Below, piece by piece: positions 15,439-23,141 of a DNA stretch of 35,665 nucleotides. The number at the start of each line of letters is the position of its first letter. Positions within the stretch are counted from its first letter, which is position 1. Position numbers and translations under genes: made by a program. Origin of the DNA: Fluviicola sp. (GTDB lineage Bacteria > Bacteroidota > Bacteroidia > Flavobacteriales_D > Crocinitomicaceae); NCBI GenBank assembly GCA_002734085.1, contig NVXV01000003.1, positions 136,972 through 172,636 on the forward strand, written 5' to 3'. The notes beneath the pieces are model-generated. The model searched no databases. It saw nothing but the letters and a program-made list of their open reading frames with translations, and had not been told where the DNA came from.

Positions 15439-16590
15439 TTATTTTTTAGCAATTATTTTTATTGCCTTTTGAACCATTCTAGCGTTTTCTTTTGCTTTTT
15501 CAATAGATTCATTGAGGATCGTAGCGTGTCCCATCTTTCTATGAGGCTTTGTCTCTGCTTTTCCATATAGATGAACATATACACCTTTGTGCTGAATTAC
15601 TTTATCCAAACCATCATAAATAGCCGAACCAAAAAAATTCTTTTCCCCCAATAAATTAACCATCACACCTGGTGTTTTAAGCGATGTATCACCTAATGAT
15701 TGATTGGTAATTGCTCTTAAATGTTGTTCAAATTGAGAAGTATAGTTACATTCAATCGTATGGTGTCCACTATTGTGTGTTCTTGGAGCTACTTCATTTA
15801 CAAGTAAATCTCCATCTTTTGTCAAAAAAAGCTCTACTGCTAAGAGTCCTACCATATCTAATTTTTCAATCACATCTTTGGCGATTTTTTGCGCGCTTTG
15901 TTCGATTTCAGAAGAAACACTGGCTGGAGAAAATAGGAACTCTACTAAATTCAAAGTTGGACTAAACTCGCATTCGACTAGAGGAAAAGACTTCACTTCT
16001 CCTTTTTCGTTTCTAGCAACAATAACAGATAGTTCTTTATCAAAATCTACCAACTCTTCTAATAAAGATGGGGCTTCAAATCCATTCACGATGTCTCTTT
16101 CATCGTTGATTTTATAAACTCCTTTACCATCATAACCGCCTTTTCTCAATTTTTGCATTGCCGGGAGGAAGTCTATCGCACTCTCGAGTTCTTTTTTGTT
16201 TGAAATTAATTTATATGGAGCAGTTGGAATATTATTTTCTTTATAGAACTCCTTTTGTAATCCTTTATCTTGAATTAATCTTAAAACACGTGGTTGAGGG
16301 AAAACTTTTACTCCTGAGTTTTCAAGCTCCTCTAGTGCATCCACATTTACATGTTCGATTTCAACAGTCAAAACATCTTTGTCCTTTCCAAAATCGAGAA
16401 CATCACCAAAGTCATTAATATCTCCTATTGTAAACTCATGAGCCAATTTCCCGCATGGTGCAGATAACGCACTGTCCATAGCATAAATATGAATATCATA
16501 ATTCATAGCTGATTGAATCAACATTCTTCCTAGCTGCCCTCCTCCTAAGACGCCAAGTTTAAAACTATTTCCGTACCACAGATTTTTCAT
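15439..16590 (-). CDS. purK: 5-(carboxyamino)imidazole ribonucleotide synthase
   Basis: ATP-grasp enzyme of de novo purine synthesis that converts AIR, bicarbonate and ATP to N5-CAIR. The 383 residues match the family. Motifs: N-terminal FKLGVLGGGQLGRMLIQ, ATP-grasp loop KGGYDGKGVYKI, ELSVIVARN, and the C-terminal NEVAPRTHNSGHHTIE. The ATG at 16590 fits the usual short extension before the GGGQLG motif. A well-formed promoter (16595-16622) lies so close that the mRNA may have almost no leader. It is divergent from the hpt-adk-obg operon and is followed, 94 bases on, by the propeller-phosphatase gene. Confidence 0.96.
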   Translation of the reverse strand: MKNLWYGNSFKLGVLGGGQLGRMLIQSAMNYDIHIYAMDSALSAPCGKLAHEFTIGDINDFGDVLDFGKDKDVLTVEIEHVNVDALEELENSGVKVFPQPRVLRLIQDKGLQKEFYKENNIPTAPYKLISNKKELESAIDFLPAMQKLRKGGYDGKGVYKINDERDIVNGFEAPSLLEELVDFDKELSVIVARNEKGEVKSFPLVECEFSPTLNLVEFLFSPASVSSEIEQSAQKIAKDVIEKLDMVGLLAVELFLTKDGDLLVNEVAPRTHNSGHHTIECNYTSQFEQHLRAITNQSLGDTSLKTPGVMVNLLGEKNFFGSAIYDGLDKVIQHKGVYVHLYGKAETKPHRKMGHATILNESIEKAKENARMVQKAIKIIAKK

Positions 16591-16594
16591 ACTA

Positions 16595-16622
16595 CAAAAG
16601 TATTCAAATCATTTAAATTCAA
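16595..16622 (-). promoter_or_regulatory. Promoter of purK
   Basis: On the minus strand TTG (16622-16620), a 17-base spacer and TACTTTTG (16602-16595) match the Bacteroidota consensus. The expected transcription start (about 16588-16591) coincides with the purK ATG at 16590, suggesting a leaderless or near-leaderless transcript. Confidence 0.6.
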
Positions 16623-16650
16623 AATAGTCAAGCACAAGAATATAAAATAT

Positions 16651-16658
16651 TATCTTTG
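16651..16658 (+). promoter_or_regulatory. -7 box of the hpt-adk-obg operon promoter
   Basis: TATCTTTG matches TAnnTTTG exactly. No TTG is present at the usual distance upstream, so the -33 element is poor. The expected start is near 16664, downstream of the first possible hpt GTG, which argues for initiation further in. Confidence 0.5.
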
Positions 16659-16684
16659 TGAAAGTAGTAAAGAAAACAATTGAG

Positions 16685-17212
16685 GTGCAAATAAAGGACA
16701 AAGATTTTAAACTCTTTATAAGTGAAAGTGAGATTCAAACAGAAATTTCAAAATTAGCAGCAAAAATCAATAATGATTACGCTGGAAAAGATGTGATATT
16801 CTTGGGTGTATTAAATGGTGCATTTATGTTTGTAGCTGATCTTCTAAAAAACATCAATTTAGAATGCGAGGTTTCGTTTATAAAAGTTTCTTCATATAAA
16901 GGCACATCTACAACCGGAAATGTTCATGAACTCATCGGGCTTGTAAGCTCTCTAAAAGACAAACACGTTTTGATCGTTGAAGACATTGTTGATACAGGGC
17001 TAACACTGGATAAAATCTACTCAATGATTGATCACGATGAACCGAATTCTCTTGAAGTTGTTTCACTACTTTATAAACCCGACTCTTTCAAAGGGAATCA
17101 TCCACCCAAGTACTTTGGATTTAGTATTCCTAATAAATTTGTGGTCGGATACGGATTAGATTATATGGAGCAAGGTAGAAATACCTCTGCTATTTATAAA
17201 TTAATAGAATAA
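16685..17212 (+). CDS. hpt: Hypoxanthine phosphoribosyltransferase
   Basis: Purine salvage enzyme forming IMP/GMP from hypoxanthine/guanine and PRPP. Motifs: GVLNGAFMFVADLL, VSFIKVSSYKGTSTTG and the PRPP-binding loop VLIVEDIVDTGLT, with a C-terminal FVVGYGLDYMEQGRN typical of Hpt. The reading frame is open from a GTG at 16658, but that codon overlaps the -7 promoter box, so the GTG at 16685 (start VQIKDKDFKLFISE) is preferred; it gives 175 residues, near the usual 175-180. Both starts are GTG and no in-frame ATG is available near the N-terminus. First gene of hpt-adk-obg-PAP2, 10 bases before adk. Confidence 0.94.
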   Translation: MQIKDKDFKLFISESEIQTEISKLAAKINNDYAGKDVIFLGVLNGAFMFVADLLKNINLECEVSFIKVSSYKGTSTTGNVHELIGLVSSLKDKHVLIVEDIVDTGLTLDKIYSMIDHDEPNSLEVVSLLYKPDSFKGNHPPKYFGFSIPNKFVVGYGLDYMEQGRNTSAIYKLIE

Positions 17213-17222
17213 TAAAATTATA

Positions 17223-17798
17223 ATGTTAAACTTAGTATTATTTGGACCTCCAGGGGCAGGAAAAGGGACTCAATCTCAAAAATTAATTGAAAAATATGGA
17301 TTAATTCATCTTTCAACTGGTGACATTTTCCGTGCTAATATTGGAGGTGGAACAGAACTCGGTAAACTTGCTAAAAGCTATATTGACAAAGGACAGTTAG
17401 TGCCAGACGAAGTGACAATCAACATGTTGAATTCTGAAGTGGAAAAACACGAGAATTCGAAAGGTTTTATATTCGATGGGTTTCCTAGAACTCACCCACA
17501 GGCTAAAGCTTTAGACAAGTTAATGCAGTCTAAAGACACTAACATTTCTGCTATGATAGCCTTAGACGTTCCTGAAGATGAATTAATGGGTCGTTTGAAG
17601 AAAAGAGCACTTGACTCAGGAAGAACTGATGACGCAGATCCGAAAGTAATTGCAAATCGCATTGAAGTTTATAAAAACGAGACTGCTCCCGTAAAAAAAT
17701 ATTATGAGGCTCAGGATAAATTTTACGCTATTAATGGCTTAGGAAGTATTGATGAGATTACAGAGCGACTCTTTAAAACAGTTGACTCTTTAAAATAG
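17223..17798 (+). CDS. adk: Adenylate kinase (short-LID type)
   Basis: Interconverts AMP + ATP and 2 ADP. The 191 residues show the P-loop GPPGAGKGTQ (8-17), LSTGDIFRANI, the FDGFPRT motif and RLKKRALDSGRTDDADPKV, split after GR. The LID is the short form (as in eukaryotic AK1) without the long Cys-containing insert of E. coli or Bacillus enzymes, which is normal in Bacteroidota. It lies 10 bases from both hpt and obg, so the three are cotranscribed. Confidence 0.97.
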   Translation: MLNLVLFGPPGAGKGTQSQKLIEKYGLIHLSTGDIFRANIGGGTELGKLAKSYIDKGQLVPDEVTINMLNSEVEKHENSKGFIFDGFPRTHPQAKALDKLMQSKDTNISAMIALDVPEDELMGRLKKRALDSGRTDDADPKVIANRIEVYKNETAPVKKYYEAQDKFYAINGLGSIDEITERLFKTVDSLK

Positions 17799-17808
17799 TT
17801 AAGGCTAA

Positions 17809-18798
17809 ATGGCTTCAGATAATTTTGTTGACTACGTAAAAATCCATTGTAAATCTGGTAACGGAGGAAGTGGTTCTCGACACATGAGACGAGAAAAATA
17901 TATCCCGAAGGGTGGTCCTGATGGTGGTGATGGTGGTCGAGGTGGTCATGTTATTGTTAGAGGAAATAAGCAAATGTGGACTTTACTTCACTTGAAGTTT
18001 AACAAACATACAAAGGCTCAACATGGAGAACCGGGTAGAGGTAATCAAAAAACTGGAGCTGAAGGAAATGATGCTTATATCGATGTCCCGATTGGAACGA
18101 TAGCAAGGGACAATGAAACGAATGAAATTCTTTTCGAAATTAGCGAAGACGGTCAGGAAGAGATTCTAAAAAGAGGAGGAAGAGGAGGTAAAGGAAACAC
18201 CCATTTCAAAAGCTCAACCAATCGAACTCCCGATTATGCCCAAACGGGTGAAGAAGGGGCTGAAGGGTGGTGTATTCTTGAACTTAAAGTTTTAGCTGAT
18301 GTTGGTTTAGTTGGCTTTCCTAACGCTGGAAAAAGTACACTTCTTTCAGTTTTATCTGCTGCTAAGCCTGAAATTGCCAATTATCCATTTACGACTTTAC
18401 GTCCCAATTTAGGAATTATTAGCTATCGAGACAATACTTCCTTTATCATGGCTGATATTCCGGGAATAATAGAAGGAGCTCATGAAGGCAAAGGTTTAGG
18501 ATTGAGGTTTCTAAGGCATATCGAGAGAAATTCACTTCTTTTATTTATGATTCCTGCTGATAGTGAAGATATAAAAAAGGAATTTGATATCTTATTGAAT
18601 GAGTTAAAGCAATATAATCCTGAGTTACTTGACAAGGAGAGAATTCTTGCCATCACTAAATCGGATATGTTAGATGAAGAGCTAATGCATGAGATAAAAC
18701 AAGAACTGCCTGATATTTCGACTATTTTCATTTCTTCAGTAAGCAATTACAACCTCGTTGAGTTAAAAGATTTACTCTGGAAAAAACTCCAAGTATGA
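17809..18798 (+). CDS. obg: GTPase Obg/CgtA
   Basis: Essential ribosome-assembly GTPase acting on the 50S subunit. At 329 residues it has the glycine-rich Obg fold (1-160; [21 protein letters not shown]) and the G domain with P-loop GFPNAGKST (169-177), [16 protein letters not shown] (switch II), TKSD and SSVS. It ends after the G domain and lacks the C-terminal OCT or TGS extension seen in some phyla, which is usual for this lineage. Its stop overlaps the next start by 4 bases (ATGA), suggesting translational coupling. Confidence 0.97.
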   Translation: MASDNFVDYVKIHCKSGNGGSGSRHMRREKYIPKGGPDGGDGGRGGHVIVRGNKQMWTLLHLKFNKHTKAQHGEPGRGNQKTGAEGNDAYIDVPIGTIARDNETNEILFEISEDGQEEILKRGGRGGKGNTHFKSSTNRTPDYAQTGEEGAEGWCILELKVLADVGLVGFPNAGKSTLLSVLSAAKPEIANYPFTTLRPNLGIISYRDNTSFIMADIPGIIEGAHEGKGLGLRFLRHIERNSLLLFMIPADSEDIKKEFDILLNELKQYNPELLDKERILAITKSDMLDEELMHEIKQELPDISTIFISSVSNYNLVELKDLLWKKLQV

Positions 18799-19385
18799 TC
18801 GAATGGATTGAAAAGATCGACCAAGAATTATTGCTATTTATCAATGGACTGTATACCCCTTTTCTCGATGAAGTGATGTGGGCAATAAGTGGCAAATTAA
18901 TTTGGTTTCCGCTTTATCTGTTTTTATTTATTCTTGTTTTTAGAAAAACATCAACAAAACAAGCCGTTTGGTTTGTATTATTTGGTTTTTTAGCAGTTGG
19001 TTTAGCAGATTTTACAGCAACTTTTGGTTTTAAAGAAATGATTGCTCGGTACCGACCCTCTCACCATTTAGTGCTGGGTGACATGTTACATTTCTACGAA
19101 ATGAAACCTGGAGAGTTTTATAAAGGTGGGATACATGGATTTGTATCTGGACATGCAACAAACTCTTTCGCCATTGCCGTGATGTTTAGTCTACGTTTAA
19201 GAAGACACTATAAATACATAACTGCATTACTAATATTTTGGGCAATTTTAGTTTCTTATAGTCGAATGCATCTAGGGGTACATTATCCTACAGATATCAT
19301 TGGCGGAGCAATATTAGGTACAACAATTTCGCTTTTAATGTATTGGGGCTATAAGAAAGTGGCAAATGTTAAGCAACCGGAATAA
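18795..19385 (+). CDS. PAP2-family membrane phosphatase
   Basis: Integral membrane phosphatase of 196 residues with five or six hydrophobic segments. The three-part PAP2 active-site signature is complete: [10 protein letters not shown] (K-x6-RP), SGHATNSF and [12 protein letters not shown] (SR-x5-H-x3-D). Likely substrates are phosphatidic acid, phosphatidylglycerophosphate or undecaprenyl pyrophosphate; sequence alone does not decide. Translationally coupled to obg by a 4-base overlap. Its last 17 bases overlap the 3' end of the convergent acyltransferase gene. Confidence 0.9.
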   Translation: MIEWIEKIDQELLLFINGLYTPFLDEVMWAISGKLIWFPLYLFLFILVFRKTSTKQAVWFVLFGFLAVGLADFTATFGFKEMIARYRPSHHLVLGDMLHFYEMKPGEFYKGGIHGFVSGHATNSFAIAVMFSLRLRRHYKYITALLIFWAILVSYSRMHLGVHYPTDIIGGAILGTTISLLMYWGYKKVANVKQPE

Positions 19386-20691
19386 ACTGATTAATTCGTT
19401 CTAAAAGGCTTTCCCTTAAAGTTGCTATCTCCGACAAGTCTCTTTCTAAAGTAGATTTGTATTTTTTGTGATCTTTAATCTTGTTGAAGTACCCATAAGC
19501 AATCATTCCAGACAGCGGAGCCACAGTAAAGAAGTAACCTATCCAAATGAGCCAGGAAGGATAGATCAAATAATAGCCTAAAAAAACAAATATCAGATTA
19601 AATAATCCTATAGCTACAACACCAAGTGTCATTTTAACACTTCCCCAGAATACTTTTCTTCGAAATGATTTTTCAACAAAGTTCTTTATTAATTTATAGG
19701 GTAAATAATTATGAATTAATCCTAAAATTGCAAACGGCCATAAGAGCGCGAAATAGAGTTTAACTCTAGCATCAGATCGCTTTTTATTTACTATTTCGGC
19801 AACATGTTTTTCTTCGATTTTCTCCTTTTTTAATAGATCAAAATAAGCTTTTAAATCATCTCTAAGACAAACCATTTCAACTACTTCATCTAATTCTTGA
19901 GAATTCATCCAGTCTGCAAGATCCTTTGAATACTGCCATCTTTTAATTAAAGGGATAGATTTATCTGCATCAACCGCATTCATTCCTTTTTTTGTAAGTC
20001 GCATTATATATTCGTGCGTACCAGCCCATTCCTTTTTACGGACATCTGTGATTTGTTCCCGCATCTTAGTCTCCACTAATTTAGTCAAGTCGTAAATTGT
20101 CTTATTGGGGTCATCAATAAATTTTTGGCGGTAATCATTTAAACAAATAGGATCGCTGTTTGAAATTACAACATCACTTCCAATTGTATTTGGATCAGAA
20201 TAATTAACCCCTACAGCTCGAATATAAACTTTCTTTGCCCAATCCATATCTTCAAGAGCACCAAATCCGATTCTCACCGCGCCCTTTTTAACTGGCTTTA
20301 ATCGACGAATAAATATATCATCCGTAAATCCTTCTGAGAAAATAAGTAAACTTCTTCCGTATTTTAAAATGCGATAACACTTTCTAAAGACATTTTCGTT
20401 TTTCTCTTTCGTATTTTCGCCATCAATGTCACGATAAATAGGAAACATATGGGAGGCCCATAAAATTGGTTTTAAAATCGGCGTAAATACGTCAGATCTT
20501 GTCATGAAAAATACAATTGGTGGTTGGCATTGAGCAACCACAAGGGGATCCATAAATGATGCTGCGTGATTACTCGCAAAAATAGTTCTTGCAAATCGCC
20601 TCTTAGGTTTATTTACCGTAATTAAACGGGGATAATATACCCACAATGGATATTTCAGAAAGTACTTTAAAAAAAAATAGAGCGGACGCAT
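19369..20691 (-). CDS. PlsC-like acyltransferase with C-terminal membrane domain
   Basis: Glycerophospholipid acyltransferase family protein of 440 residues. Residues 25-200 hold the PlsC domain: the catalytic motif NHAASFMD (H42 and D48, an H-x5-D spacing rather than H-x4-D, as in the glycerol-3-phosphate acyltransferase-like branch common in Bacteroidota), VFFMTRSDVF, MFPIYRD, and FSEGFTDD, matching the FPEG motif. Residues 210-330 are soluble and helical; about 305-410 holds three or four hydrophobic segments. Possibly acylates glycerol-3-phosphate or lysophosphatidate, or takes part in lipid modification. It overlaps the PAP2 gene tail-to-tail, an enzyme acting on the same lipid pool. Own promoter likely at 20714-20746. 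Confidence 0.85.
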   Translation of the reverse strand: MRPLYFFLKYFLKYPLWVYYPRLITVNKPKRRFARTIFASNHAASFMDPLVVAQCQPPIVFFMTRSDVFTPILKPILWASHMFPIYRDIDGENTKEKNENVFRKCYRILKYGRSLLIFSEGFTDDIFIRRLKPVKKGAVRIGFGALEDMDWAKKVYIRAVGVNYSDPNTIGSDVVISNSDPICLNDYRQKFIDDPNKTIYDLTKLVETKMREQITDVRKKEWAGTHEYIMRLTKKGMNAVDADKSIPLIKRWQYSKDLADWMNSQELDEVVEMVCLRDDLKAYFDLLKKEKIEEKHVAEIVNKKRSDARVKLYFALLWPFAILGLIHNYLPYKLIKNFVEKSFRRKVFWGSVKMTLGVVAIGLFNLIFVFLGYYLIYPSWLIWIGYFFTVAPLSGMIAYGYFNKIKDHKKYKSTLERDLSEIATLRESLLERINQFIPVA

Positions 20692-20713
20692 TTCAACAAA
20701 AATGAATTTTTTC

Positions 20714-20746
20714 CAAAGCTAACAAAATTAGCATATTCATTTTCAA
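20714..20746 (-). promoter_or_regulatory. Likely promoter of the PlsC-like gene
   Basis: On the minus strand TAGCTTTG (20721-20714) matches TAnnTTTG, with a TTG (20746-20744) 22 bases upstream, slightly longer than ideal. Predicted leader is about 15-20 bases. Confidence 0.45.
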
Positions 20747-20756
20747 AAATCTAAGT

Positions 20757-22034
20757 TTAAATTGCGTCGAAACACAACTTGATAACATTTGAATCATTAT
20801 TTTCAAAGAATTCAATATTGCCCTCTAGTTGTTCTACTAATGCTGATATTAATATACTATGAATATTAGTGTCTTCATCTAAGTGCACATTTTCAAAGAG
20901 ATTTGAACTCACATTATCTTCAATCCGCAATTCGTAATAATTTTTATTCTTACACTCTCCTATATAAACATCAAAATGAACTTCTTTTAAATCTGTTAAC
21001 TCACTAACCTGAGACAACCATGTGTTAATTAATTCTGTTAAAAACAAGCCAAGCGGAACCAAAGTATTTAGATTAATGTGTTTATAGCTGATTTTTTGAT
21101 CAAAAGTTATATATATGTTTTCATTTAAACTTTTCAAGTGATTCATTAAATCTCTTACATAACACTCAATATCTACTAAGTTCATTTCTAGTGACTTGTA
21201 TATATTTTGATGAATTAGAGCCATTGCTTGAACCCTGTTATGAATCTCTTTCAAATCTGATTTTGAATTATCGTCAGATTCAGTTAAGTAAAGTTTCAAA
21301 ATACTTGAAATAATTTGCAAATTATTATTTACTCTATGATGAACCTCCTGGATCAACAACTCTCTTTTATCGTGTTGATATTTAAGTTCACTATACTGGG
21401 TTGACAAAGCATCAATTGCTCTGTCCAAATCTGAACTTTTCTTTTCTAAGATGCTTTCCAGCCTGTTTTTAACTTTCTCTAAATCATTTTTTTCTTGAAT
21501 TTTAACTAAAGCACCTACTGCAATTGAGGCTAAAATTTCAAAAAGTTTAATGTGATACTCATTAAAGAAATTTACTTCTGGATGCTCACTACTGATAACA
21601 GCATAAACCTCATTGTTTATTTTTATTGGAACCTCAATTTCTGATCCAGCTGAAATAATATCTTTAACATAATCTTTTTCTTTCGAAATATCAGCAGCTA
21701 GAATTGATTTTCCATCTAGAGCAACAATTCCTGCTAGACCTTCACCAATATTTAATTTTAACCGATTCTGAATGACTTTATCTTTGTTAGACTTGTATCC
21801 GTGAGCTGCGACTTGAATTAACGAATTATCTTCGTGATTAACTTTATAAATAACACAATCTACTAAATTTAATCTTTCAGGAATTTCATTAATGAATGTG
21901 TCAAACACATCCTCTTCTGTATAAGATGATACAATTCTTCGACTAAAAGAATGAATCACATCAAGAAAGGACGTGAGCGATTTTTGATTTTTAGGCTCTT
22001 TTAAGTCAAAGTTATATAGCTTTTCTCGCTTCAT
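20757..22034 (-). CDS. GAF-domain HisKA_2-type sensor protein with degenerate ATPase domain
   Basis: Soluble protein of 425 residues. Residues about 20-180 are a GAF domain (LNIGEGLAGIVALDGKSILA; FNEYHIKLFEILASIA). Residues 180-225 form a coiled coil. The HisKA_2 H-box is intact: LIQEVHHRVNNNLQIISS, with H232 as likely phosphoacceptor. The following ATPase domain has the HATPase pattern of lengths but has lost its key residues: the N-box reads ELINTWLSQ where the TPR kinase at 27996-30044 has ELSVNSLKYA, the G1 motif DNGxG is DNVSS, and the G2 Gly-rich stretch is replaced by TNIHSILI. It is therefore probably unable to bind ATP normally. It lies 85 bases after the PorP/SprF gene on the same strand. 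It may act as a phosphotransfer or scaffolding partner. Confidence 0.82.
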   Translation of the reverse strand: MKREKLYNFDLKEPKNQKSLTSFLDVIHSFSRRIVSSYTEEDVFDTFINEIPERLNLVDCVIYKVNHEDNSLIQVAAHGYKSNKDKVIQNRLKLNIGEGLAGIVALDGKSILAADISKEKDYVKDIISAGSEIEVPIKINNEVYAVISSEHPEVNFFNEYHIKLFEILASIAVGALVKIQEKNDLEKVKNRLESILEKKSSDLDRAIDALSTQYSELKYQHDKRELLIQEVHHRVNNNLQIISSILKLYLTESDDNSKSDLKEIHNRVQAMALIHQNIYKSLEMNLVDIECYVRDLMNHLKSLNENIYITFDQKISYKHINLNTLVPLGLFLTELINTWLSQVSELTDLKEVHFDVYIGECKNKNYYELRIEDNVSSNLFENVHLDEDTNIHSILISALVEQLEGNIEFFENNDSNVIKLCFDAI

Positions 22035-22119
22035 TTTGTAGTACTCGAAACTTCAAGTTACTAAAGAATAATCGGTTTAGGTTGAAACAATAAGGATTTC
22101 TGACCACATTTTCGACAAA

Positions 22120-23130
22120 CTACAGTTTTTCGTCGTCTTTTAGCTCTTTTTTAACGTTCCTATTATTTCCTATAACGAAACCAAGTTGTAATTCGTGAAC
22201 GAAATTGGAAGTTCTTTGAACAGGTCCAGCTGCAACATCATACGCGTATCCAAACCTAAAATTATTTGCGAAATTAAGACCGACTCCAAAATTTATCGCA
22301 TCTCCAAAACGATAGGCAACATTGATCCAGTATTTATCTTCATAAATCACACGTGTTCCAAGATTAAAAGAAAATGGCACCTTTCCAATTAGCTGTGCCA
22401 TAAAATGAGGTTCGATAGCAAAATCTCCAATCAAATCAAGTTCATACATTCCATATCCGAACCAGTGTCTACCAAAATTAGATTGAGTAACAATATTATC
22501 AATAACCAAGTCATTTTTCAGAAGCTGTGTGCTCGATATACCAAAGTGGAAATTCTCACTATAAAAAGCTATTCCCGCATTGATGTCAAATATATTTTGA
22601 TTTGAATTTCTCGATAAAAACTCGTTGTATTGTGCGTCGTCTTGTTCTAAGAGAACAACTTTTGAGCTATTCAATCCTAAGTTTGACCAACCAGCACTTA
22701 CCCCCAAACTGAGCATAGTTTTACCTGTAAACCTTATGTGGTATGCATAACTTGCCATTACAGAATTTTTCATAAAGGGTCCAATATGATCAGACAATAA
22801 CCTTCCTCCTATCACATGTTTATTCTTTCCAACACGATTTTTAGGGTTTTTAAAGATTGACTCACGATCAACATTAAATTCATCCAGAACTTCTTTTCTA
22901 CTATTAAAGCTAATTTCAGAATGACCAGTGGCGTAAAATGATTGTGGTGTGCCTTCCATACCTAACCATTGTCTTCGATATCCAACATCAAATTGCATTG
23001 TTTTAGTCAAGCCTCCTGCAGCTGGATTAAAAAAGTATGCATTGTTATAATATTGAGAAAACTGTGCCTCTTGCTGAGCAATTAATGTACTTATGCTCAC
23101 CAAAAACAATGTCACTAATAAATATCTCAT
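22120..23130 (-). CDS. PorP/SprF family type IX secretion system outer-membrane protein
   Basis: Outer-membrane beta-barrel-like protein of 336 residues. Signal peptide 1-18 (ending LIAQ) is followed by the family's defining start QFSQYYNNAYFFNPAAGG, then alternating strands typical of PorP/SprF (AYRFGDAINFGVGLNF, FRFGYAYDVA) and a short charged tail. PorP/SprF proteins help deliver type B T9SS cargo to the cell surface and are commonly encoded just downstream of their cargo. Here it starts 11 bases after the 1325-residue type B protein, so the two form a cargo-partner pair. Confidence 0.93.
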   Translation of the reverse strand: MRYLLVTLFLVSISTLIAQQEAQFSQYYNNAYFFNPAAGGLTKTMQFDVGYRRQWLGMEGTPQSFYATGHSEISFNSRKEVLDEFNVDRESIFKNPKNRVGKNKHVIGGRLLSDHIGPFMKNSVMASYAYHIRFTGKTMLSLGVSAGWSNLGLNSSKVVLLEQDDAQYNEFLSRNSNQNIFDINAGIAFYSENFHFGISSTQLLKNDLVIDNIVTQSNFGRHWFGYGMYELDLIGDFAIEPHFMAQLIGKVPFSFNLGTRVIYEDKYWINVAYRFGDAINFGVGLNFANNFRFGYAYDVAAGPVQRTSNFVHELQLGFVIGNNRNVKKELKDDEKL

Positions 23131-23141
23131 AACTCTTCTTT

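Noticed and set aside
15345-15452. Upstream ATG extending the propeller-phosphatase protein by 36 residues
   Set aside because: It overlaps purK and would bury the clear signal peptide that begins at the ATG at 15344.
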